Shown here: positions 6,598 to 12,957 of the stretch, in pieces
Layout of the letters: every line of letters begins with the position of its first letter
Position numbering within the stretch: position 1 is the first letter of the stretch
From: JAPUDS01 sp039812985
GTDB taxonomy: Bacteria; Patescibacteriota; Saccharimonadia; Saccharimonadales; Saccharimonadaceae
Direction of reading: 5' to 3'
Assembly (NCBI GenBank): GCA_039812985.1
Contig: JBDHUL010000014.1
Span: 1 to 18,244, forward strand
Length of the DNA: 18,244 bases
Notes under the pieces: model-generated
What the model was told of the DNA's origin: nothing
What the model saw: only the letters and a program-made list of their open reading frames with translations
Databases searched by the model: none
Made by a program: the position numbers and the translations under genes

Positions 6598-7503
6598 ATG
6601 CACATACTTTCAGCAGAGCAGTTTGAGCGGGACTTTCTTATGAACCTTTTTATGGCGTCCGACGAGATGAGACGGCACTTTGAGACAGATAGGGACAGTC
6701 TCTTCCGGTGCCACCAGGGACGTCAAGTGACGCTCCTGTTTTATGAACCATCAACACGAACGCGGCTATCATTTTCGCTTGGGGCGCAGCATATGGGTAT
6801 GCGAGTTAACACGACGGAAAATGCCAAGGAATTTTCATCAGCAGCAAAGGGTGAAACACTCGAAGATACGCTGTCGATGTTACGCCAGTATCGCAGTGAT
6901 ATTGTGGTGATACGACACCACGAAACCGGCAGTATTGCGCGAGCGGCCATGCAGTTTGACGATATGAATATTGTCAACGCTGGTGACGGCAAAGGGGAGC
7001 ATCCAACACAATCGCTTCTGGATCTCTATACAATCTGGCGAGAGAAAGGAACGCTGGATGGACTAAGGGTGGTGATTGGCGGCGATCTCAAGAGAGGTAG
7101 AGCGGCTCGGAGTCTGGCAAAAATACTTGCGATGGGCAAGAATAATCACATTATTTTTCTCTCAAAGCAGGAATTGCAAATTGACGACGAGATCAAAAAC
7201 TATCTCGAGGATCACGCGACCTCATATGAGCTGGCCGAAGATCCGGAAATTGCGGTCAGAGATGCCGGTGTGATCTACTGGACTCGCATGCAAGACGAGC
7301 GGAGCGACGAACGGTTTGATCCGTTTGTGATCGATGCTGAACTAATGAAAAAGGTATCAAAAACCGCCATACTGATGCACCCGCTCCCTCGCGTGACAGA
7401 AATATCTGTCGAAGTCGATAGCGACCCGCGCGCCAAATACTTTGACCAGGCAGGTAATGGCATGTTCTTGCGTATGGCCCTTATGGACGCGTTGCTCAAA
7501 TAG
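6598..7503 (+). CDS. pyrB: Aspartate carbamoyltransferase catalytic subunit
   Basis: Condenses carbamoyl phosphate with aspartate to carbamoyl aspartate, the first committed step of pyrimidine synthesis. The 301 aa length matches the catalytic chain. All recognised active-site positions are present: FYEPSTRTR (48-56), K84, R106, HPTQ (135-138), R168 in GGDLKRGR, R230 and Q232 in WTRMQ, and HPLPR (261-265). The C-terminus YFDQAGNGMFLRMALM is also typical. The start at 6598 is set by the family N-terminus; the frame extends upstream only inside recJ. No pyrI, pyrC, carA/B or other pyrimidine gene is nearby, so the pathway context is missing in this window. Confidence 0.95.
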   Translation: MHILSAEQFERDFLMNLFMASDEMRRHFETDRDSLFRCHQGRQVTLLFYEPSTRTRLSFSLGAQHMGMRVNTTENAKEFSSAAKGETLEDTLSMLRQYRSDIVVIRHHETGSIARAAMQFDDMNIVNAGDGKGEHPTQSLLDLYTIWREKGTLDGLRVVIGGDLKRGRAARSLAKILAMGKNNHIIFLSKQELQIDDEIKNYLEDHATSYELAEDPEIAVRDAGVIYWTRMQDERSDERFDPFVIDAELMKKVSKTAILMHPLPRVTEISVEVDSDPRAKYFDQAGNGMFLRMALMDALLK

Positions 7504-7527
7504 GTTGCTGGGGGCGTTTTGACAATA

Positions 7528-7544
7528 AAACAGACACTATCTGT
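7528..7544. repeat. Small inverted repeat downstream of pyrB
   Basis: AACAGA and TCTGTT arms around CACTA form a perfect 6-bp hairpin in the 79-bp gap between pyrB and rpsU. On the plus strand it is not followed by a U-run, so termination is uncertain. A consensus TTGACA (7519-7524) precedes it but has no -10 at proper spacing. An operator for rpsU is the alternative. Confidence 0.3.
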
Positions 7545-7572
7545 TGTTATATGAGAAAAAACCTGTTAAAAT
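7544..7572 (+). promoter_or_regulatory. Promoter for rpsU-yqeY
   Basis: TTGTTA (7544-7549), a 17-bp spacer and TAAAAT (7567-7572) with TGT directly before it form an extended -10 promoter. The predicted start near 7579-7580 leaves a leader of about 3 nt before the ATG at 7583. Confidence 0.65.
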
Positions 7573-7582
7573 GTCCCATTGT

Positions 7583-7798
7583 ATGATTCAAGTTACCCGT
7601 AAAGATGACCGAGAAGCGAATGAAAACCTGATTCGTCGTTTCAACCGCAAAGTGATGCAATCTGGCGTACTCGCCACTGCAAAGCTCGGCCAGCGTTTTG
7701 CAAAAGACATGAGCAAGACTGAGCGTCGTAAAAAAGCCATTATCCGCAAAAGTCGTAAAAACGACAAGATGCAGAAAATCCGACTCGGAGTTCGCTAA
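7583..7798 (+). CDS. rpsU: 30S ribosomal protein bS21
   Basis: A 71 aa basic protein of the small ribosomal subunit platform near the anti-Shine-Dalgarno end of 16S rRNA. It has the S21 pattern: IQVTRKDDREANENLIRRFNRKV, then GVLATAKLGQRF, then a Lys/Arg-rich tail ending RKSRKNDKMQKIRLGVR. The ATG at 7583 gives the family N-terminus MIQV and suits the promoter. An in-frame ATG at 7571 would lie within the -10 box. The stop overlaps the next gene's start as TAATG, indicating coupling. Confidence 0.9.
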   Translation: MIQVTRKDDREANENLIRRFNRKVMQSGVLATAKLGQRFAKDMSKTERRKKAIIRKSRKNDKMQKIRLGVR

Positions 7799-8253
7799 TG
7801 TCGGTGTTGAAGGACAGGATTCAGGCGGACTTGAAAGCCGCTATGCTTGCTCGTGATGAACTAGTGACTCAGACGCTACAGGGTTTAAAGTCAGCAATAC
7901 TCTATGAGGAAGTGGCGAAAAAGGTTCGTGAGGTCGGGCTAGACGAAGCGGCCATTGAACAAGTGGTGGCTCGTGAAGTAAAAAAGCGCGATGAAGCGGC
8001 TATGATGTTTGATCAGGGTGGAAATGAACAGAGTGCGGTTAAAGAACGGACCGAACGCGATATCCTTCGAGGGTATTTGCCCAAGCAGCTGAGTGAGGGT
8101 GAGGTAAAAGAGCTTATTGATCGGGTGGTGGCAGAACTGCATCCAGAAGGCATCAAAGACATGGGGCGAGTGATTGGTGCAGTTAAAGCCCAGGCTGGCA
8201 ATACTGCCGATGGCGCACTGGTTGCCAAACTGGTCAAAGAATCGTTACAATAA
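7798..8253 (+). CDS. yqeY: GatB/YqeY domain protein
   Basis: A 151 aa helical protein of the YqeY family, similar to the tail domain of the amidotransferase subunit GatB. Visible family features are the start SVLKDRIQADLKAAMLARD, LQGLKSAI, a charged EVKKRDEAA segment, LRGYLPKQLSEGEV and GRVIGAVKAQA. The exact role is unsettled; the GatB tail domain contacts tRNA, so a tRNA-related role is an inference. It shares 1 nt with rpsU, an association also known from Firmicutes, and GGAG lies 7 nt before its ATG. Confidence 0.92.
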   Translation: MSVLKDRIQADLKAAMLARDELVTQTLQGLKSAILYEEVAKKVREVGLDEAAIEQVVAREVKKRDEAAMMFDQGGNEQSAVKERTERDILRGYLPKQLSEGEVKELIDRVVAELHPEGIKDMGRVIGAVKAQAGNTADGALVAKLVKESLQ

Positions 8254-8288
8254 AGTGTAACGCTACGTAAATAAAGGGTACAAGTACT

Positions 8289-8843
8289 ATGATATTGATG
8301 TTTGGGCCAACTGGAGCCGGAAAAAGCATGCAAGGGCAAATGCTCGCGGTGCGGCAGGGGTGGAAATGGTTGAGCACGGGTGAAATGCTGCGTCAGAGCA
8401 CCGACCCGGCGGTCATTGATAAGCTCAAAGCGGGCGAATTGATAAGTGACGAGTTAACGTATGCAGTGTTTGATAGCGCAATTCAAGAAGCGATATCCGC
8501 AAAGTTCCCGAACACTATTGTTGATGGTTTTCCGAGGACGAAAGAACAGGCTGAATGGCTCGGTAAGTACCTGGAGGCAATTCATCAAGCGATCGATGTG
8601 GTGGTTGTGTTGGAAGTGCCTGAAAACGAGATTATGCAACGGCTTGCGATGCGTGGGCGCATGGAGGATACTCCAGAAACTATTACCAAACGCATGACAA
8701 TATATCGCCAAAAAATGTACCCCGTGCTCGGTATACTTGCCGAAAAGGGCGTACGGATAGTACATCTTGATGGGGTTGGTTCGGCCGGTGAAGTCCATGA
8801 CCGAATATACGCGGAGGTCATGGAAGCGTGTCAAAACTCGTAA
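8289..8843 (+). CDS. adk: Adenylate kinase, short form
   Basis: Interconverts ATP + AMP and 2 ADP. The 184 aa protein has P-loop GPTGAGKS (6-13; usual GxPGxGKG), STGEMLRQ (29-36) of the AMP site, DGFPRT (79-84) and RGRMEDTPETITKRMTIYR (122-140), with a minimal LID and no zinc-binding insert. AAAGGG (8273-8278) lies 10 nt upstream of the ATG. No other promoter is evident in the 35-bp gap, so it may be read from the rpsU promoter. The last 16 nt overlap map. Confidence 0.93.
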   Translation: MILMFGPTGAGKSMQGQMLAVRQGWKWLSTGEMLRQSTDPAVIDKLKAGELISDELTYAVFDSAIQEAISAKFPNTIVDGFPRTKEQAEWLGKYLEAIHQAIDVVVVLEVPENEIMQRLAMRGRMEDTPETITKRMTIYRQKMYPVLGILAEKGVRIVHLDGVGSAGEVHDRIYAEVMEACQNS

Positions 8844-9592
8844 CTGGTGAAAAATCGCCGCAACAACTGGATGCTATGCGTGAGGGCGGAAAGGTACTTG
8901 CGAGTATTTTTCGTGACATACGCGAGTTTGTTCATGCTGGCATGAGTGAAAAAGACGTTGATGGGTTCACGGAAAAACGTATTGCACACTACGGAGCGAC
9001 TCCGACGTACAAAGAGCCAAGTGTGAATTTTCCGGGAGTGATATGCATATCGACAAATGACGAGGTGGTTCACGCTGTCCCGACCGACTATGTGTTGCAA
9101 CGAGGAGATGTGGTAAGCTTCGACTTAGTGATACGGTTTCGGGGCATGTGTGTTGACAGTGGGTTTTGCATGATGATCGATGACGAACCGAGCGGTGATA
9201 CCAAACGCCTTATCGACTACACCGAAAGGGCGCTCTATGCCGGGATTGATGCCGTGCAAGGTGCGACGAGAGTGGGCGATATCTCAGCAGCGGTCGAGAA
9301 GGTGCTACGCGAAGGACGGCTCGGAATTGTACGCGAACTTGTGGGTCATGGCATAGGCAAAGAAATGCATCTACCGCCAGATATTCCAAATTACGGCCGG
9401 GCCGGAACGGGACCATTACTGCGTCCGGGCGACACGATTGCTATTGAGCCTATTACGACCCTGGGGAGCGAAGCTATTGTTCAGCGCCCCGACGGTTGGA
9501 CAATAGCCACACGTGATGGCAGCCCAAGCGCGTATGCTGAACACACGATATTGGTGACTGAGCACGGTGCGGAAATACTGACGCAGTTATAA
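8828..9592 (+). CDS. map: Methionine aminopeptidase type I
   Basis: Removes initiator methionine after deformylation. The 254 aa protein has the five metal ligands of the pita-bread fold: D99 (SFDL), D110 (CVDSG), H174 (GHGIGK), E207 (IEP) and E238 (AEHT). H181 (EMHLPP) and the W.IATRDGSPSAYAEHT block are also typical. It starts at GTG 8828, inside adk, with GGAGG (8813-8817) 10 nt upstream, so it is translationally coupled. The adk-map pair usually sits beside secY and infA in the ribosomal protein cluster; here it follows rpsU-yqeY. Confidence 0.95.
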   Translation: MSKLVTGEKSPQQLDAMREGGKVLASIFRDIREFVHAGMSEKDVDGFTEKRIAHYGATPTYKEPSVNFPGVICISTNDEVVHAVPTDYVLQRGDVVSFDLVIRFRGMCVDSGFCMMIDDEPSGDTKRLIDYTERALYAGIDAVQGATRVGDISAAVEKVLREGRLGIVRELVGHGIGKEMHLPPDIPNYGRAGTGPLLRPGDTIAIEPITTLGSEAIVQRPDGWTIATRDGSPSAYAEHTILVTEHGAEILTQL

Positions 9593-9621
9593 AAATAGGC
9601 GCACCTCTGTCATAAGCGCTA

Positions 9622-9630
9622 TGGTATAAT
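9622..9630 (+). promoter_or_regulatory. Extended -10 promoter for ftsA
   Basis: TGG-TATAAT, consensus box at 9625-9630, lies 7 nt before the ftsA ATG. No -35 is recognisable. The predicted mRNA begins at or next to the ATG. Confidence 0.65.
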
Positions 9631-9637
9631 ACGGGGT

Positions 9638-10897
9638 ATGCAAGAATCTTCTCGTTATGCGGTTGGTCTCGATGTCGGGACTTCGCATGTCCGCGTCGTG
9701 GTCGGACACTTTGATGAACATACTGCCTCGCCGACGGTAGTTGGCGTGGCGACTGAACCGAATACTGGTATGAGAAAAGGCACTGTCGTGAACCTTGTCG
9801 GGGCAGCGCAGGCGATTGATAAAGCACTTGAGACGGCCGAACGCATGAGCGGTCATCAGATACACAGCGCAGCTGTGAGCGTCAACGGGTCGCATGTGGT
9901 TGGGATTGCTTCGAAGGGAGTTATAGCGGTTGGATCGAATGGCCACGAAATAAGTAGTGAAGATATTGCCAGGGTGGAAGATGCGGCAACTGTCGTGCAG
10001 CTCCCGGCGAATCGCGAAATCGTCGAAGTAACGCCGCGGAGCTACCAGCTTGACGGTCAGGAAAATATAAAAGATCCTCTGGGGATGACAGGTGTACGGC
10101 TAGAGGTCGATGCCTATGTTATTACGGCGCTCGCTCCTCACATCAAGAATCTTGAAAAGGCTTGTGAAATGACTGAAACGAGCATTGGGATGGTGATGCT
10201 CTCGGGGCTTGGGGCGGCCCGTGCAGTGCTTACCGAGCAGCAAATGGAGAACGGTGTGCTGCTCGTCGATATGGGCAGTAGCACGACCAATCTTGTCGTG
10301 TTTGACGAGGGTGATCTTATACATACAGCAGTACTCGCAGTCGGCGGCAACAACATTACGAATGATCTTGCGATTGGTCTGAAAGTTGATTTAGACGTTG
10401 CGGAGAAAGTGAAACTAGAATACGCGGTTGCTCACTCTGACCTTCGTCGCGGGAAGGCTGAAAGAGTGACGGTTACGATTGGCAGTGAGAAGCATGAATT
10501 TGATACGACCGATATTGACATGATCGTTGATGCTCGGCTTGAGGAGATATTTGAGCAGATTACGGCAGAACTAAAGAAGGTTGGCAGAGTTGCAAAGCTA
10601 CCTGGCGGCGTGGTGCTTGTCGGCGGCGGCGCAGAACTGCGAGGTATCGCTGACTATGCTAAACAAGCTTTATCGTTGAGCGCGAGAGTTGGAAGACCGA
10701 GTGGGCTTGGTGGTGTCGGGGACGAGGTTGCGCATCCGGCATTTGCGACAGCCGTGGGGCTCATGTTGAGCGACCTGACGCGTAGCGAACGAGGTGCCCG
10801 GTCTGAAAAATCCGATGCCGGCCATGGCAAGTCAGGTAACGTTCTTCACTCCATAAGCAACAAAATAACAGGGGTGTTTGGCAAGCTTCGTTCATAA
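9638..10897 (+). CDS. ftsA: Cell division protein FtsA
   Basis: Actin-like ATPase that tethers FtsZ to the membrane and recruits the divisome. The 419 aa protein has phosphate-1 motif VGLDVGTSHVRVVVG (9-23) and an SHS2/1C region from about 84 to 165. The phosphate-2 motif is VLLVDMGSSTTNLVVF (207-222), and the adenosine motif is VVLVGGGAELRGI (about 323-335). The last 15 residues (ISNKITGVFGKLRS) can form the amphipathic membrane-targeting helix. It is followed by ftsZ, the usual partner, with 107 bp between. Confidence 0.95.
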   Translation: MQESSRYAVGLDVGTSHVRVVVGHFDEHTASPTVVGVATEPNTGMRKGTVVNLVGAAQAIDKALETAERMSGHQIHSAAVSVNGSHVVGIASKGVIAVGSNGHEISSEDIARVEDAATVVQLPANREIVEVTPRSYQLDGQENIKDPLGMTGVRLEVDAYVITALAPHIKNLEKACEMTETSIGMVMLSGLGAARAVLTEQQMENGVLLVDMGSSTTNLVVFDEGDLIHTAVLAVGGNNITNDLAIGLKVDLDVAEKVKLEYAVAHSDLRRGKAERVTVTIGSEKHEFDTTDIDMIVDARLEEIFEQITAELKKVGRVAKLPGGVVLVGGGAELRGIADYAKQALSLSARVGRPSGLGGVGDEVAHPAFATAVGLMLSDLTRSERGARSEKSDAGHGKSGNVLHSISNKITGVFGKLRS

Positions 10898-10899
10898 AA

Positions 10900-10926
10900 G
10901 TTGTTCAGCAGATATTTCTGAATAAC
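10900..10926 (+). terminator. Hairpin after ftsA, weak terminator or attenuator
   Basis: GTTGTTCAG (10900-10908) pairs with CTGAATAAC (10918-10926), 9 bp with one G-U pair, 3 nt after the ftsA stop. No clear U-run follows, so termination is likely partial if real. Confidence 0.35.
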
Positions 10927-10963
10927 TTATATGGTAAGGCTAGGCAAGTTGCAAAAAGGCGTG

Positions 10964-10969
10964 TATACT
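10964..10969 (+). promoter_or_regulatory. -10 box for ftsZ
   Basis: TATACT at 10964-10969, no convincing -35. The transcript would start near 10976 and carry a 28-nt leader with GGGGAG (10986-10991) before the ATG at 11005, unlike the leaderless-type starts of ftsA and others. Confidence 0.45.
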
Positions 10970-11004
10970 ATTTGTGAACAAACGTGGGGAGAAACATAAT
11001 CACT

Positions 11005-12216
11005 ATGCCAGAAGTACAACCAGCCGCCATACAAACATTTGCAAATATCAAAGTCATTGGCGTGGGTGGCGCCGGCGGATCGGCCGTCAACCGCATGAAA
11101 GATGCGGGACTAACGGGGGTACAGTTTATTGCAGTCAATACCGATGCCCAGGCCCTCCACAACTCTAAGGCCGATATTAAGATACATATCGGTAAGGATA
11201 CGACGCGTGGACTTGGCGCGGGGGCTGATCCCCGAGTCGGACAAGCGGCTGCCGAAGAATCAATTGATGAGATAAAAAAGGCACTTGATGGGGCGGACAT
11301 GGCGTTTGTGACGATTGGTGCCGGTGGTGGTACCGGTTCGGGTGCTGGTCATGTCGTCGCACAAGCCGCAAAAGAAATGGGTGTGTTAGTCGTAGGGGTG
11401 GCAACAAAACCATTTAGTTTTGAAGGCGAGAAGCGTCGCTCGAATGCCGAATGGGCCATAGCCCATCTCGGGCGTCAGGTAGACACCCTCATTACTATAC
11501 CGAACGACCGGTTACTGCAAACAATCGACCGCAGGACTCCGTTACTCGAGACTTTTAAGATCGCTGACGATGTTCTGCGACAGGGTGTTCAGGGTATCTC
11601 TGAACTTATCACCGAACATGGTCTTATCAACCTCGACTTCGCTGACGTGAAGGCTGTTATGAGTCATGCCGGTAGTGCGCTTATGGGCATTGGTCGGGCC
11701 AGCGGTGACAACAGGGCGGCCCAGGCGGCGCAACAGGCTATCGAGTCACCGCTTATCGAGGTTTCGATCGACGGCGCAAAGGGGGTTCTTTTCAACGTTA
11801 CCGGTGGCTACGATATGAGCATGAGCGAAATTCAAGAAGCGGCCGAAATTATTACCAGTGCAGTGGCTCCCGATGCAAACATTATCTTTGGCGCGACCCT
11901 TAAACCGGAAATGGAAGACGAGCTTATTATTACGGTCATTGCTACCGGGTTTGATAGTCAATACTTCGAAGAGCAGGCAGCGGCGTTTGCAAATGACACT
12001 TCTTCATTTGGTGCCGATCAAGACAAACAGCCAGCTCCGTCTACCAGTTCGTTGCCGGATGATACAGTACTTTCAAGTATGTCGGTTGATGAAAATGCTC
12101 CAGTTGCGACGCACTTTACGGCTGACGACGATGACCCAACACACATATGGCGAAGTGTTGACGAAAACGAGTCAGACACCCCGGCTTTCCTTCGTCGAAA
12201 GAAGAAAGATACGTAG
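11005..12216 (+). CDS. ftsZ: Cell division protein FtsZ
   Basis: Tubulin-like GTPase that forms the Z ring. The 403 aa protein has VIGVGGAGGSAVNRM (17-31), the tubulin signature GAGGGTGSGAG (105-115), NDRLLQTIDRR in the core, T7 loop NLDFADV (209-215) and the C-terminal domain to about 317. A variable acidic linker (about 318-385) follows, then the conserved tail peptide DTPAFLRRKK (391-400), which binds FtsA. The ATG at 11005 is chosen over a GTG at 10984, which would place the Shine-Dalgarno inside the gene. The spacing from GGGGAG to the ATG is long (13 nt). Confidence 0.95.
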   Translation: MPEVQPAAIQTFANIKVIGVGGAGGSAVNRMKDAGLTGVQFIAVNTDAQALHNSKADIKIHIGKDTTRGLGAGADPRVGQAAAEESIDEIKKALDGADMAFVTIGAGGGTGSGAGHVVAQAAKEMGVLVVGVATKPFSFEGEKRRSNAEWAIAHLGRQVDTLITIPNDRLLQTIDRRTPLLETFKIADDVLRQGVQGISELITEHGLINLDFADVKAVMSHAGSALMGIGRASGDNRAAQAAQQAIESPLIEVSIDGAKGVLFNVTGGYDMSMSEIQEAAEIITSAVAPDANIIFGATLKPEMEDELIITVIATGFDSQYFEEQAAAFANDTSSFGADQDKQPAPSTSSLPDDTVLSSMSVDENAPVATHFTADDDDPTHIWRSVDENESDTPAFLRRKKKDT

Positions 12217-12233
12217 TTTTTAGGCAATTGGTT

Positions 12234-12239
12234 TATACT
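12234..12239 (+). promoter_or_regulatory. Upstream -10 candidate for nrdR
   Basis: TATACT 18 nt after the ftsZ stop, no -35. A second candidate, TAAAAT at 12285-12290, lies between the two NrdR-box-like dyads. I cannot tell which is used. Confidence 0.35.
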
Positions 12240-12269
12240 GGTAAGAGGAAAGCAACAAAGGGAGCATAA

Positions 12270-12317
12270 ACGCTATATGTTGCATAAAATACACTTTACA
12301 AGCACTACATGTAGGGG
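12270..12317. promoter_or_regulatory. Pair of NrdR-box-like dyads upstream of nrdR
   Basis: Two 16-bp sites resemble the NrdR box consensus acACwATATwGTgt-type palindrome. Site A is 12270-12285 (core CGCTATATGTTG, about 12 of 16 matches). Site B is 12302-12317 (core CACTACATGTAG, about 11 of 16). Their centres are 32 bp apart, the roughly three-turn spacing typical of NrdR box pairs. They bracket TAAAAT (12285-12290). A third, weaker ACATGT core is at 12335-12340. This suggests NrdR represses its own gene and the downstream reductase. Confidence 0.55.
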
Positions 12318-12386
12318 TTATAGTTATTCCAGCTACATGTCATAGGAGGGCTGTAGGGAGTTGTTGACAGAGAAGGAGAGAAGGGT

Positions 12387-12866
12387 ATGAAGTGTCCACG
12401 GTGTACGCACCCGGAAACAAAAGTTGTCGAGTCTCGGGACGCGGGCGAAGGCGACTCGATTCGACGCCGCCGCGAGTGTCTTACCTGCGGGTATAGGTAT
12501 ACGACCTATGAACGACTTGAGCGGCCAAACCTAGCAATACGTAAGAAAAATGGCGAACGCGAGCTATTTGATCGTCGAAAACTGTCGGCGGCCATACTGC
12601 GTAGCGTCGGAAAGTTTCTGAGCGCCGATGTCGAGGTCGAAGAGGTTGTCTCCTATGTCGAAGATGCGCTTTATGGACTTGGCGAAAACGAAGTGCCATC
12701 AAAAGCTATAGGCGATCTCGTACTGAAGGAACTTGGACAACGCAATGCCATTGCCTATGTGCGATTTGCGAGCGTCTATAGAGGTTTTAGTACGCTGGAC
12801 GAATTCGAACAGGCAATCGCAGAAGCACGTACCATTGCTTCGACCCTTTCTTCTGACGACACGTAA
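12387..12866 (+). CDS. nrdR: Transcriptional repressor NrdR
   Basis: A nucleotide-sensing repressor of ribonucleotide reductase genes. The 159 aa protein has an N-terminal zinc ribbon with Cys pairs C3/C6 and C31/C34, basic residues RRRREC for DNA contact, then an ATP-cone domain (about 48-138; IRKKNGERELFDRRKL) that binds ATP or dATP. A GAGAAGGG-type Shine-Dalgarno precedes the ATG. It sits directly upstream of nrdJ, a common arrangement. Confidence 0.96.
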   Translation: MKCPRCTHPETKVVESRDAGEGDSIRRRRECLTCGYRYTTYERLERPNLAIRKKNGERELFDRRKLSAAILRSVGKFLSADVEVEEVVSYVEDALYGLGENEVPSKAIGDLVLKELGQRNAIAYVRFASVYRGFSTLDEFEQAIAEARTIASTLSSDDT

Positions 12867-12868
12867 GG

Positions 12869-12906
12869 CACAATCTGTTTTTCTAGAGGTGGAGGACAGC
12901 TTTGTG
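12869..12906 (+). other. Stem-loop between nrdR and nrdJ
   Basis: CACAA-CTGT (12869-12873, 12875-12878) can pair with ACAG-TTGTG (12896-12899, 12902-12906): 9 bp with a small internal loop and a 17-nt apical loop. It is followed by A-rich, not U-rich, sequence, so it is not an intrinsic terminator. It could be a processing site or chance. No cobalamin riboswitch elements are visible in the 91-bp gap. Confidence 0.3.
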
Positions 12907-12957
12907 AAAAACACATAACATTTATCTAACAAACATATACAAACCAAGGAGGGATAT

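Noticed and set aside
7519..7524. Consensus TTGACA upstream of rpsU
   Set aside because: No -10 box occurs at 16-19 bp; the TTGTTA / TAAAAT pair with 17 bp is a better promoter.
12185..12208. Hairpin CTTTCCTTC / GAAGAAAG at the end of ftsZ
   Set aside because: It is produced by the conserved FLRRKKK codons and the T-run is 8 nt away, so a terminator call is not justified.
12867..12957. Cobalamin riboswitch before nrdJ
   Set aside because: The gap is too short and lacks the conserved B12-box sequence.
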